The notes beneath the pieces were generated by a model that had not been told where the DNA came from, did no database searches, and was given only the letters and a program-made list of their open reading frames with translations. The position numbers and the translations under genes are program-made. 64,000 nt of DNA from Gluconobacter kondonii. Lineage in GTDB: Bacteria > Pseudomonadota > Alphaproteobacteria > Acetobacterales > Acetobacteraceae. The stretch spans positions 124,001 to 188,000 of the forward strand of contig NZ_BEWP01000002.1 of the NCBI RefSeq assembly GCF_002723995.1, written 5' to 3'. Shown here piece after piece: positions 15,708 through 23,961 of the stretch (the first letter of the stretch is position 1; each line of letters starts with the position of its first letter).

Positions 15708-17294
15708 TTGTCTCGAGTCCATCTCCACGCAGCTTTCTGCCTGGCCACAATTCTTCCGTCCTGCGTCATGGCCCAGAGTGCTGGGACCCAGAACACCTCA
15801 GGGACCTCCTCAACACCCGGCACGGGATCCGCTTCAGACCGGACGCTCTCGACCTTTCAGGCCTATAGCCCGGACGCAAAAGTCACACAGATCAAGGTCA
15901 CAGCCCCGCAGCAGGGAATTCCGCCAGTCATCTGGCCGTCCGAAAACTCGGAACTCCCCAGCGAGCGCGTCGACACGCCTCTGAACCAGATCTATTTCGG
16001 CAATGAATGGGTTCCTCCCCTTCCACAACCCGAAGCTCTTCTGACGAACCCGTTCGGCTGGAATACCTGGCTGCGCGACCGTGGCATCGCGTTAACGATG
16101 GACACCACCAACGAGTTTTCCGGTGCCATCACCAGCCCGACACCGGGCTATGGTCTGAAACAGGGCAGCAGCAATGCTGGCCAGTACAGTCTTGAGAACG
16201 ATATCGACTGGGAAAAGCTTGCCAATGTCCGCGGCTTCTCGACCCATGCGCTCGTCGTGGGCCGGTACGGTATCCCCGGCAGCCGCATGTTTGGCGATAA
16301 CCTCAACCCCAGCTCCGAAATCTACGGCGCAGGCGGCAACGTGGTCGTCCATCTCGTCTATGCCTATGCCGAAGAGACAATCGCCAAGGGCCGCGTGGAC
16401 CTTGCGGCCGGGCGTATCCCGTTCCTGAACGATTTCTCGTCCAATCCGCTGTATTGCACCTTCCAGAACAATGCGTTCTGCGGAAACCCGAAAGCCTCGT
16501 CCGACAACACGACCCATTCGTCCTACCCGGATGCGGGCTGGGCATTCCGCGCCCGGACCCGGCCAACCGTCAGCACCTACATCCAGACCGGCGTCTATTT
16601 CGCGCAGGCCGGAATTTACGGCAACGTGCAATACCGTACGGGTTTTAAGTTCAATGGCGGTGACATCCACGGCGAAGCAATCCCGGTCGAAGCCGGGTGG
16701 GAACCGCTGTTCGGCAAGGACAAGCTGCCCGGTCACTACAAAGTTGGCTACGCCATCGACAACGCGCCCCACAAGGACAACTACTATGACATGAACGGAC
16801 AGCCCTATGTCATCAGCGGCCTGCCCCCCCGGACCGTGAACTATTCATGGTCGGCCTGGGTTCTGGCCGATCAGATGGTGCTGCGCCATCACGTTAAGGG
16901 CAATGCCGATGCCGGCCTGATCCTGCTGGGCGGCATGTACGCCAACAGCCCGCGCACCCAGCTTCGTGGCCAGCAATATTTCGCGGGCCTGATTGATACC
17001 GGATTCTGGGCCTCACGCCCGCTGGATACGATCGGTATCAACTTCTCCTATGTCCGCGTTTCCAAGAACGCGACCGCAACGGAACGGCTTCAGGCCCTGT
17101 ATGGCGTGCCGCTCATGGCAGGCTCCCTGACGCCGCAGACATTCGGCGAAGTTCTGGAAGCCACATACCGCATCCATGTGATGCGCGGCGTCACCTTCGC
17201 GCCTGACTTCCAGTACTATTTCCGTCCGGGCGCACAGAAAGCCCTCAAGGACGCCGCAATGCTTGGCTTCAAGAGCCATATCCAGTTCTTCTGA
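15708..17294 (+). CDS. oprB: OprB-family carbohydrate-selective porin
   Basis: Outer-membrane beta-barrel porin for uptake of sugars or polyols into the periplasm. Starting at TTG 15708 (AAGGA 9 bases upstream) the product is 528 aa with a signal peptide ending near SCVMA and a Ser/Thr/Gly-rich low-complexity segment before the barrel. OprB features include LRDRGIALTMDTTNEFSG, GRIPFLNDFSSNPLYCTFQN, RTRPTVSTYIQTGVYF and the C-terminal aromatic FKSHIQFF. No ATG exists in a suitable place: the next Met is at the signal peptidase site. It has its own AT-rich promoter region and a terminator. Its last 26 bp overlap the convergent gene. Confidence 0.9.
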   Translation: MSRVHLHAAFCLATILPSCVMAQSAGTQNTSGTSSTPGTGSASDRTLSTFQAYSPDAKVTQIKVTAPQQGIPPVIWPSENSELPSERVDTPLNQIYFGNEWVPPLPQPEALLTNPFGWNTWLRDRGIALTMDTTNEFSGAITSPTPGYGLKQGSSNAGQYSLENDIDWEKLANVRGFSTHALVVGRYGIPGSRMFGDNLNPSSEIYGAGGNVVVHLVYAYAEETIAKGRVDLAAGRIPFLNDFSSNPLYCTFQNNAFCGNPKASSDNTTHSSYPDAGWAFRARTRPTVSTYIQTGVYFAQAGIYGNVQYRTGFKFNGGDIHGEAIPVEAGWEPLFGKDKLPGHYKVGYAIDNAPHKDNYYDMNGQPYVISGLPPRTVNYSWSAWVLADQMVLRHHVKGNADAGLILLGGMYANSPRTQLRGQQYFAGLIDTGFWASRPLDTIGINFSYVRVSKNATATERLQALYGVPLMAGSLTPQTFGEVLEATYRIHVMRGVTFAPDFQYYFRPGAQKALKDAAMLGFKSHIQFF

Positions 17295-18675
17295 GGCCCT
17301 CTTCAGGAAGCACCACGTTACAGGGTGCTTCCTGAACATCATAACCGCACCGCTCCGTCAGGAGAGCGGCCAGATCTGCTGCCTGTCTGCGGATTTCCGG
17401 AATGGCCGTCGTTTCAAATAACGTCCCCCAGCGCATGGGCCCCAGAGCAAACAGATCTCCGAAACACTGTCCGCCCGCATCAGTCAGCGCACCATCGTCC
17501 CGGCAATGCAATCCCCCCAATGCTGTTCCACGCACCATCCCAGTCCGCAAAAGCTCATAAGGAAAAGTGTCTGGCATCTGATCGTAAGAGCGGCTTGGCC
17601 CCGTACAATTCACGACATGATCGGCTGACAGTGTAAATACCCCCGCCGGACAGCGCGCCTGCAGAAACACTTGTGCGCTCTCAAAATCCAGACGGGTCAC
17701 CTGCCCCCGCCAACAGACCAACGTACCATTCTCCAGTTCGACGCTCATAAAATCTGCCACATCAGGCGCAATACGATGCCGCACGATATCCCAGCGTCGC
17801 TGAAGGTGCCGCCGGAAACGCTTTTTCTCCGTCAGATCGAGTGCCTGCCACAGCAGATTGATACGCGGACGCAGCGCATCCACTGCACTGCGCCAGCTGA
17901 TCCCACATGCCAGACTGCTTCGGAACGCTCGGAAATAGGCCAGCGCCGCCGCAGGTGTTTCCTCAGGAATAATGTCGGTTGTCGCCGCAAAAGAAGGTGC
18001 GTGACGTTCAGGACACCAACCATGCCGGGACAATGCCACAACCCGGCCGCGATGACCGTTTTCCCGCAGACGCATCAGCACATCAAGTGATGTCAGCCCC
18101 GTCCCGATCAGAACGACGGCATCCTCGGGTCCAACCCGCTCATAAAATCCGTTATCCCAACCCGACGAATGATACCGCCCACTCCGGGCCAGCTCGGATG
18201 TCACACGGGCAACAGGCGCAGGACCATAATTGCCGGTTGCAAGCACGACCTGATCCACCCGAAGCACATCCCCATCTTCAAGGGTCAATTCCAACCGCCC
18301 CGCAACCCGCTCACAGGACAGAACACGCGTCTGGCGCCATTCAGGACGTGCCTGCGCCCACAGAGCGGACAGGTACCGGCCGAACACAGCTCTTTGCATG
18401 AACTGGCCAGACGTGACGTCCGGATCGTGATGTTTGCGAAGCCAACGCAGAAAATGCTCCGGATCACCGGGATCAGCACTCATGCCACCAGCAGGAACAT
18501 TAAGGAAATGGCATGAAGAAAGCGTTGAATACGCCAACCCCACCGCAGGACGATCCGCAGGATCAATGATGATAATCTGCGCCCGGACATGCAGTCTGCG
18601 CAGATTCCAAGCCAGCAGTGTTCCACTGGCCCCGCCACCAATGATGGCAATAAAAGGCCCGTCTGAAGGGGACAT
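17269..18675 (-). CDS. FAD/NAD(P)-binding protein (HI0933/NAD_binding_9-like)
   Basis: 468-aa flavoprotein-like enzyme of unknown substrate. The N-terminus PFIAIIGGGASGTLLAWNLR is a Rossmann dinucleotide fold, followed by the GLAYSTLSSCHFLNVPAGGM segment and RWLRKHH typical of the family often labelled 'hydroxyacylglutathione hydrolase-like' or simply FAD/NAD(P)-binding. A second nucleotide fold is at DAVVLIGTGLTSLDVLMRL, and NCTGPSRSYDQM precedes the C-terminal FAD contact. The ATG at 18675 lies downstream of GGAG. Its 3' end overlaps oprB by 26 bp on the opposite strand. Confidence 0.82.
   Translation of the reverse strand: MSPSDGPFIAIIGGGASGTLLAWNLRRLHVRAQIIIIDPADRPAVGLAYSTLSSCHFLNVPAGGMSADPGDPEHFLRWLRKHHDPDVTSGQFMQRAVFGRYLSALWAQARPEWRQTRVLSCERVAGRLELTLEDGDVLRVDQVVLATGNYGPAPVARVTSELARSGRYHSSGWDNGFYERVGPEDAVVLIGTGLTSLDVLMRLRENGHRGRVVALSRHGWCPERHAPSFAATTDIIPEETPAAALAYFRAFRSSLACGISWRSAVDALRPRINLLWQALDLTEKKRFRRHLQRRWDIVRHRIAPDVADFMSVELENGTLVCWRGQVTRLDFESAQVFLQARCPAGVFTLSADHVVNCTGPSRSYDQMPDTFPYELLRTGMVRGTALGGLHCRDDGALTDAGGQCFGDLFALGPMRWGTLFETTAIPEIRRQAADLAALLTERCGYDVQEAPCNVVLPEEGLRRTGYGS
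17303..17335. terminator. Strong hairpin after oprB, inside the convergent coding region
   Basis: Perfect 12-bp stem TCAGGAAGCACC / GGTGCTTCCTGA with a 9-nt loop, 8 bp past the oprB stop. No T-run follows. It lies within the last codons of the minus-strand FAD/NAD(P) gene. Confidence 0.65.
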
Positions 18676-18841
18676 ACTACCGTTTTTCTCCACAGAATCG
18701 CCTGTGAAGCATGGTCGAAACGCAGGCAACTGAGCGGGACGTTTCGTAACAGACGCTCTCGGAAAGTCCGGGACACAGAACGCATAACCCCATCACTCGA
18801 AACCGGGAGGAGGAATACTTTTCATTGTTCTGGAAACTGTC

Positions 18842-18916
18842 TGGAGCGGGCGATGGGATTCGAACCCACGACCCCAACCTTGGCAAGGTTGTGCTCTACC
18901 CCTGAGCTACGCCCGC
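18842..18916 (-). tRNA. tRNA-Gly (GCC), copy 1
   Basis: Full cloverleaf on the minus strand including encoded CCA: acceptor GCGGGCG / CGCCCGC, D-arm AGCTCAGGGGTAGAGC, anticodon loop TTGCCAA (GCC), T-loop TTCGAAT. Identical to copy 2 except for base pair 6-67, C-G here. Confidence 0.97.
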
Positions 18917-18930
18917 ACTCCGTGGAGGGG

Positions 18931-18959
18931 CTTATGACCGAATCAGAGAAAGCACGCAA
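18931..18959 (-). promoter_or_regulatory. Promoter of tRNA-Gly copy 1
   Basis: Reading leftward, TTGCGT (18959-18954), a 17-bp spacer and CATAAG (18936-18931), then a GC-rich discriminator CCCCTCC before the tRNA. Identical to the copy 2 promoter. GC-rich discriminators are typical of growth-rate (ppGpp) controlled stable-RNA promoters. Confidence 0.55.
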
Positions 18960-19009
18960 GAGGAGAAGATGTCATCAGGACATCACTTTGGCGGCAAAGT
19001 GCAGAAACG

Positions 19010-19037
19010 AAAAAAGGCACCCGAAGGTGCCTTTTTT
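19010..19037 (-). terminator. Terminator after tRNA-Gly copy 2
   Basis: Stem GGCACC / GGTGCC with a 4-nt loop (TTCG on the minus strand), bounded by six As on the left and six Ts on the right. It ends transcription from copy 2 before copy 1. Confidence 0.92.
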
Positions 19038-19040
19038 CAC

Positions 19041-19115
19041 TGGAGCGGGTGATGGGATTCGAACCCACGACCCCAACCTTGGCAAGGTTGTGCTCTACCC
19101 CTGAGCTACACCCGC
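19041..19115 (-). tRNA. tRNA-Gly (GCC), copy 2
   Basis: As copy 1 but with acceptor GCGGGTG / CACCCGC, so pair 6-67 is T-A. CCA is encoded. Anticodon GCC. Confidence 0.97.
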
Positions 19116-19129
19116 ACTCCGTGGAGGGG

Positions 19130-19158
19130 CTTATGACCGAATCAGAGAAAGCACGCAA
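19130..19158 (-). promoter_or_regulatory. Promoter of tRNA-Gly copy 2
   Basis: TTGCGT (19158-19153), 17-bp spacer, CATAAG (19135-19130), then CCCCTCC before the tRNA 5' end. Confidence 0.55.
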
Positions 19159-19287
19159 GAGGGATTTTTCGATTCTGATGCAATATCTGCTTCCCCGCCT
19201 CCTCCGACATGGTGTGGACTTGCACCACAGGCACACACATCCGATCTTTCAGGGAACTTGTCTTCCCAGCGAACGGTTCCCGCCACA

Positions 19288-20241
19288 ATGAGCAGCACAT
19301 TCGACGAACATCTGATCGGCCAATCCCCCACAACATCCCCGGCAGGCGCAACCGCCACCATCATCAACGCCGATCAGTCCAGCTTCATGGCGGATGTCGT
19401 GGAAACCAGCCGCACGATTCCGGTTCTGGTGGATTTCTGGGCGCCGTGGTGCGGCCCGTGCAAACAACTGACGCCCGTTCTGGAGAAAGTCGTCCGCGCA
19501 GCCGGAGGGCGGGTCAGACTCGTCAAGGTGGACGTGGAAGCCAACAAGGCCCTCGCCGCACAGCTCGAACAGCTTGGACTGCCGCTTCAGTCTATTCCCG
19601 TCGTCGTGGCGTTCTGGAAAGGGCAGGTGCTGGATCTTTTTCAGGGTGCCCAGCCGGAAAGCGAAATCCGCCGTTTCGTGGAGTCCCTGCTCAAACTGGC
19701 CGGGGACGTCATGCCCGCCACGGAAATTCTGACAGCCGCCCGTCAGGCGCTCTCAGACGGCCATGCGGATCAGGCAGCCGGTCTGTTCTCGCAACTTCTG
19801 GAAGCAGAACCGGAAAGCCCCGAAGGCTGGGGCGGCATGATCCGTGCGCTGATTGCCCTGAACGAGCCGGAAGCCGCCGAAGATGCCTCCTCGCAGGTTC
19901 CTGCCAAACTGGACACCCATCCAGAAATCACGGGGGCCCGCGCTGCACTAGCGTTGCATATAGAAGGCACCAAAGCCGCCTCGGAACTCGACACACTACG
20001 CCAGAAAAGCGCCGCAGAACCCGATAATTTCGATCTGCGCCTTAAACTGGCCGCCGCTCTCAATGGAGCCGGTCAGCGGGCGCAGGCTGCTGATACGCTG
20101 CTGGACATCCTCCGCGCCGATCGGGATTGGAACGATGGCGCAGCAAAAACCGAGCTTCTGCGCTTTTTTGAGGCATGGGGACATACGGACCCTGCTACGC
20201 TGGCCGCAAGACGCAAACTCTCTTCCCTTCTGTTTTCGTGA
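19288..20241 (+). CDS. cnoX: Thioredoxin-domain protein with TPR-like C-terminus (CnoX/YbbN type)
   Basis: 317-aa cytosolic protein. Residues 25-135 form a thioredoxin fold with the active site WAPWCGPCKQ (Cys55, Cys58) and the cis-Pro in LQSIPVVVAF. The rest is helical, with repeats such as DGHADQAAGLFSQLLEAEPE and GQRAQAADTLLDILRADRDW, as in CnoX/YbbN, a holdase that protects proteins from oxidation and hands them to GroEL. Unlike E. coli CnoX, which has lost the CxxC, both cysteines are kept here. The ATG at 19288 is taken because the family starts there; an upstream TTG at 19258 is closer to AGGGA. First gene of a three-gene operon. Confidence 0.88.
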   Translation: MSSTFDEHLIGQSPTTSPAGATATIINADQSSFMADVVETSRTIPVLVDFWAPWCGPCKQLTPVLEKVVRAAGGRVRLVKVDVEANKALAAQLEQLGLPLQSIPVVVAFWKGQVLDLFQGAQPESEIRRFVESLLKLAGDVMPATEILTAARQALSDGHADQAAGLFSQLLEAEPESPEGWGGMIRALIALNEPEAAEDASSQVPAKLDTHPEITGARAALALHIEGTKAASELDTLRQKSAAEPDNFDLRLKLAAALNGAGQRAQAADTLLDILRADRDWNDGAAKTELLRFFEAWGHTDPATLAARRKLSSLLFS

Positions 20242-20245
20242 GCCG

Positions 20246-20932
20246 ATGACCGAAACCCCCGATCTCCCGCCTGACGACGTACCGAACGAGCCTCCCCGGC
20301 GGGCTCCGCCCCTGACGGAGCTGACGTTGGCCGATATTCCACCCCGCGTCGGCCTGTTTCCGTTGTCAGGCGCACTGCTGCTGCCCGGCGGCCATTTGCC
20401 GCTGCTGGTCTTTGAAGCGCCCTATGTGGCGCTGCTGGAGGACGCGCTGGCCGGACGCCGGATGATCGGCGTCATCCAACCCCTCATGGACCCCGATACG
20501 GACGAGCACCCCCTGCTCTATCGGACCGGAACGCTGGGCCGCATCACAGAATTTGCCGAACATGCGGACGGAACCTTCACTGTCACCCTGCTGGGAATTT
20601 CCCGCTTCCGTCTGATCCGCGAAACCCCGACCGAGCACGGATGGCGCGAAGGAATCATTGATGCCACCCCATTCGCCGCCGATCTGGTCGAAGAAGATCC
20701 GATGCCGATCAATCGCGACCTGCTGCTGGAGGGTCTGAAAACCTATCTCGAGTCCCGCGACCTTCAGGCAAGCTGGCCGCTGATTGAGGATATGGACGAT
20801 GAGACGCTGCTGGTTGTCCTGCCGATGCTTGTACCGTTCACACCAGTGGAAAAGCAGTCCCTGCTGGAAGCCATGACGTTGGACGAGCGCGCCGGGCTCT
20901 TGCTGGATCTGCTTGAGAGGGGCATGGAATAG
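20246..20932 (+). CDS. LON N-terminal substrate-binding domain protein
   Basis: 228-aa stand-alone relative of the Lon protease N-domain, without ATPase or protease. The core reads [20 protein letters not shown], then [32 protein letters not shown] and [12 protein letters not shown], the pattern of PF02190. Probably binds proteins or peptides; function is unknown in bacteria. It starts 4 bp after the thioredoxin gene stop and is followed after 2 bp by the Trm112-like gene, so all three are co-transcribed, which suggests a shared role in protein quality control. Confidence 0.88.
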   Translation: MTETPDLPPDDVPNEPPRRAPPLTELTLADIPPRVGLFPLSGALLLPGGHLPLLVFEAPYVALLEDALAGRRMIGVIQPLMDPDTDEHPLLYRTGTLGRITEFAEHADGTFTVTLLGISRFRLIRETPTEHGWREGIIDATPFAADLVEEDPMPINRDLLLEGLKTYLESRDLQASWPLIEDMDDETLLVVLPMLVPFTPVEKQSLLEAMTLDERAGLLLDLLERGME

Positions 20933-20934
20933 TC

Positions 20935-21114
20935 ATGACGACTGAACTCGATCCCCGCCTCCTCTCCCTTCTGGTCTGCCCGCTGACCAAGGGGCCGCTG
21001 ACCTATGACCGCGAGACCCAGGAGCTGATCAGCCCCCGGGCCAAGCTCGCCTTCCCGATCCGCGACGGCATTCCGGTTATGCTGGCAGACGAAGCCCGTT
21101 CGATTGACGCCTAA
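20935..21114 (+). CDS. Trm112/YcaR-family small protein
   Basis: 59-aa protein, [20 protein letters not shown] then [18 protein letters not shown], the UPF0434/Trm112 pattern. Only one cysteine remains where zinc-binding members have CPxC plus another Cys, as in many alphaproteobacterial members. Trm112 proteins act as partners of methyltransferases; a bacterial role is not settled. Last gene of the thioredoxin/LON operon, ending just before a hairpin. Confidence 0.88.
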   Translation: MTTELDPRLLSLLVCPLTKGPLTYDRETQELISPRAKLAFPIRDGIPVMLADEARSIDA

Positions 21115-21132
21115 TTTCTGGGCCTGATCACT

Positions 21133-21153
21133 GGGCCTGAAATCAGGCCCTTT
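21133..21153. terminator. Convergent terminator after the Trm112-like gene
   Basis: Perfect stem GGGCCTGA / TCAGGCCC with a 2-nt gap followed by TTT, lying over the stop codon of the convergent chemoreceptor gene. Confidence 0.75.
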
Positions 21154-22711
21154 CCCTGATGCCGTTCTGGGGTGGCACTTTCGGCGCGGAGGATACTCCT
21201 CCACGCTTTAACGGGCCGGGCTGAGCTTTACGGACCTTGAAGTTTCGCACAACGCGCGTCAGTTCCCCGGCATCGCCGACCAGTTTCTGGCTGGCGCTGC
21301 TGGTCTGATGGACGATCGCGGCGTTACTCTTGGTCACGCCTTCAAGCTGTGTCGTGCTGGCGTTGATGTCCATAATGCGCTGGGCCTGCGCTTCGGCACC
21401 GGAAGCGATCTGCCCCACAGCGGTTCCCAGACGTTCAACCGACGTGCTGATATTGCCAAGGGCCGTACCGGTTTCATCGACCATCTGCACTCCGCGCTGC
21501 ACATCCTGCATGCTACTGGCGATCAGCGACTTGATTTCCTTGGCCGCTGTGGCGGAGCGCTGCGCCAGCGCCCGGATTTCCTGTGCGACGACGGCAAAAC
21601 CACGTCCTGCATCTCCGGCATGCGCAGCTTCCACACCCGCATTGAGCGCCAGAAGATTGGTCTGGAACGCGATTTCGTCAATGACGCCGATGATCTGGAC
21701 GATTCGGTTGGAGGATGACGAAATCTTGGCCATCGCCTCGACGGTCTTGCCGACGATTTCACGCCCCTGTTCGGTTTCCTGACAGCAATCGGCCACGGTC
21801 GTATCCGCTTGGCGGGCTTCTTCGGCCACAGCCTTCACCGAAGACGTCAACTCCGCAATATTGCGCGCGACTGCCGCCAGCGCATCAACCTGTTCGGCGA
21901 TACGGCCCGTGATGTCTTCCGTGGAGCCGCTGATTTCGCGGGCTCTCTGTTCCACGGCCCCTGAGGTTTCGCGAACGGCATGGACGATACGCCCGAGCCC
22001 TTCGCAGGCACGATGAAACGCACCTCCCATACGGCTTGAGCCGTTTTCCAGCGCAGGATCAATCTGCTGGACCAGATCGCCGCCTGCCATGCGATCCAAC
22101 GCATCAGCCAGCGCATCCGACAGGGCAGCGAGGCTCTGGATCCGTTCGTTTTCCGCACGCGACCGTTCCTGCACGTCCAGATTCTGAGTGTAGGTTTCCA
22201 GACCGAGTTCCATATCGAGTAGACCACAGCGGATCAGAAGCCCGATCTGAGAAGCGACCTCTTCAGCGGAGTTTTCCTGCGCCGGACGACGCAGAAGACG
22301 ATCCAGAAAGCTGCGGCGTGGTTCGGGCCAATACTTGCGGACCAACCCCGTGACCATACCTTCGATCAGGAGGGCATATGCCCCGACATACCACTGGGGT
22401 TTAAGACCGATCCGGGCATGCGTATTGCCGATCGCACGGGTGCTCGCGACGTAATCGGCACCAAAATCACCTTCGAGAATCTGCTTCCAGTGCTTTTCCT
22501 GCTGACTGCGCGCGCCGTTACGGTGCTGTTCGCTGGAAAAGAACTTGTTCAGGGCCGGGGTTTTGAGAATCCGGCCATAAAAATGGTCCAGCGCAGCCCC
22601 CAGAACGCTCAGGGCCTGCGGTCGGATTCTGGCCAGATGGGCTTTCTCAGCCGCGCCGATGCCAAGAAAAAGCAGTCGTTCGGCAATGTCTGCCTTGACC
22701 TGCTCAGTCAT
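21143..22711 (-). CDS. Globin-coupled methyl-accepting chemotaxis protein (aerotaxis type)
   Basis: 522-aa soluble chemoreceptor without transmembrane segments. Residues 1-170 resemble the protoglobin/HemAT sensor, with the proximal-type His98 in [20 protein letters not shown] and a Phe/Tyr-rich start HFYGRIL. Residues 240-520 are the signalling coiled coil, whose tip [20 protein letters not shown] and [17 protein letters not shown] bind CheA and CheW. A haem-bound O2 sensor controlling swimming suits an obligate aerobe. No C-terminal NWETF-like methyltransferase tail is present. GGAG is 10 bases before the ATG at 22711. Confidence 0.9.
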   Translation of the reverse strand: MTEQVKADIAERLLFLGIGAAEKAHLARIRPQALSVLGAALDHFYGRILKTPALNKFFSSEQHRNGARSQQEKHWKQILEGDFGADYVASTRAIGNTHARIGLKPQWYVGAYALLIEGMVTGLVRKYWPEPRRSFLDRLLRRPAQENSAEEVASQIGLLIRCGLLDMELGLETYTQNLDVQERSRAENERIQSLAALSDALADALDRMAGGDLVQQIDPALENGSSRMGGAFHRACEGLGRIVHAVRETSGAVEQRAREISGSTEDITGRIAEQVDALAAVARNIAELTSSVKAVAEEARQADTTVADCCQETEQGREIVGKTVEAMAKISSSSNRIVQIIGVIDEIAFQTNLLALNAGVEAAHAGDAGRGFAVVAQEIRALAQRSATAAKEIKSLIASSMQDVQRGVQMVDETGTALGNISTSVERLGTAVGQIASGAEAQAQRIMDINASTTQLEGVTKSNAAIVHQTSSASQKLVGDAGELTRVVRNFKVRKAQPGPLKRGGVSSAPKVPPQNGIRERA

Positions 22712-22811
22712 AGTCGGAGTCTCCAGAGCGTGGATTTGGCGCTTATTCAAGGCAAAGCCCCTAACACGCCAAGAGTTACGCAATCATGAAGAAACCCCGA
22801 CGGATTCCCGA

Positions 22812-23180
22812 TCAGTTCGGTGTATTGTTCTGACCGTAGGACACCTCAGTATCAGGTGTTGCCGGATGCGGCGCGATATCGACGCTTCCGCCCTGCCCGC
22901 CAAAGGACATCCCACCAGAGGATGGGCCGCTGCTGGTGTCATGGGAAGGCGCTGCCGGACTTTCCGCACCCGGCGGCATGGGCATAACCGGCGCATCGTC
23001 GGCATAGGACACGCCGCTTCCCTGACGGTGACGGGCGCTGCCATGAGCATGCGATCCGTGACCCGGGCCTGCACCCGGCGGCGGAAGGGGGGCCATGTCC
23101 GGGGATGGCCCGCTGAGCATGGAGCCGCAGCCTGTCATGGCAAGAAACGACAGCATAAAGAGGGAAGAGACGAAACGCAT
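22812..23180 (-). CDS. Small lipoprotein, Gly/Pro/Ser-rich
   Basis: 122-aa predicted lipoprotein: signal SSLFMLSFLAMTGC with a lipobox LAMTGC, then a low-complexity mature part rich in Gly, Pro, Ser and His (GAGPGHGSHAHGSARHRQG). No known domain. The ATG at 23180 lacks a good ribosome-binding site. It starts about 100 bp from the divergent phosphatase gene. The lipobox and signal support a real gene, but low complexity leaves doubt. Confidence 0.6.
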   Translation of the reverse strand: MRFVSSLFMLSFLAMTGCGSMLSGPSPDMAPLPPPGAGPGHGSHAHGSARHRQGSGVSYADDAPVMPMPPGAESPAAPSHDTSSGPSSGGMSFGGQGGSVDIAPHPATPDTEVSYGQNNTPN

Positions 23181-23286
23181 GGCAGGCAATATAGCACTTT
23201 TCAGCGGTTGACGCATCCCTTTGCGGGATGGGACACAGCGCGTTCCCGCCGCGATCAGCGGCCTGTCCAGCAAGGATGCATTTACC

Positions 23287-23949
23287 ATGTTCGAAGGCCG
23301 GATCACGACCCCCGCCACACGGCGGCGCGCCTGGTGGGACAGTCTGTTCGTGGATCACTCCATCTTCCGGCTCGGCTGGACCAATCTCGCCCCCGTTGTG
23401 CCGGGCAAGGTCTGGCGCTGCAATCACCCGACGCCCTCGCGGTTACGGAGCCTGAAGCGGCGGCTTCATCTGAAGACGCTCGTGAACCTGCGCGGACATC
23501 GCAAATGCGGCTCCGATGCGCTGTCACGCGGGGCCAGCGCAAAATTAGGTCTGACGCATCTGGACATGGCCTTCGAAAGCCGGGGCGCGCCGCATCGTGA
23601 CCGTATCCTGCGGTTTTACGACATGTACCAGACGCTGGCTTTTCCCATGCTCATGCACTGCAAATCCGGAGCGGACCGCGCAGGTCTGGCGTCGGGGTTG
23701 GTGTTGATGTTCGAGGGCGGCACAGCTCAGGATGCTCTGGGGCAGTTGCACTGGCGGTTCGGGCATTTCAACAGCTCCCGCACCGGGATCCTGGATGCGT
23801 TTTTCCTGCGCTACCAGAAAGAAGCCGAGGGACGTCTGCCGTTCATGGACTGGGTGCGAGATGAATATGACGAAGATCGTCTGCGCGCCGATTTCAAAGC
23901 TGGAAAGCTGGCGTCTTTCGTGAATGACAGCATTCTGCGCCGGGAATAA
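23287..23949 (+). CDS. Dual-specificity/tyrosine phosphatase-like protein
   Basis: 220-aa protein with the cysteine-phosphatase P-loop HCKSGADRAG (Cys125, Arg131) and the preceding strand LKTLVNLRGHRK, as in bacterial and fungal DSP-like phosphatases. A general-acid Asp may lie in LTHLDMAFESRG. The N-terminal part FRLGWTNLAPVVPGKVWRCN is typical of a proteobacterial subgroup, possibly acting on inositol phosphates or lipid A-linked phosphate; substrate is not known. AAGGA lies about 11 bases before the ATG. Monocistronic, ending close to the convergent XRE regulator. Confidence 0.82.
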   Translation: MFEGRITTPATRRRAWWDSLFVDHSIFRLGWTNLAPVVPGKVWRCNHPTPSRLRSLKRRLHLKTLVNLRGHRKCGSDALSRGASAKLGLTHLDMAFESRGAPHRDRILRFYDMYQTLAFPMLMHCKSGADRAGLASGLVLMFEGGTAQDALGQLHWRFGHFNSSRTGILDAFFLRYQKEAEGRLPFMDWVRDEYDEDRLRADFKAGKLASFVNDSILRRE

Positions 23950-23961
23950 AAGCCCCAGCGG

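Larger units (their letters stand above)
18841..18963. repeat. Tandem duplication unit 1 (tRNA-Gly plus 47 bp upstream)
   Basis: 123-bp unit repeated at 19040-19162 with a 199-bp period. The two copies differ only at two paired acceptor-stem positions; the promoter DNA is identical. Confidence 0.9.
19040..19162. repeat. Tandem duplication unit 2 (tRNA-Gly plus 47 bp upstream)
   Basis: Second copy of the 123-bp unit described at 18841-18963. Between the units lie a terminator and about 75 bp of unique DNA. Confidence 0.9.
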
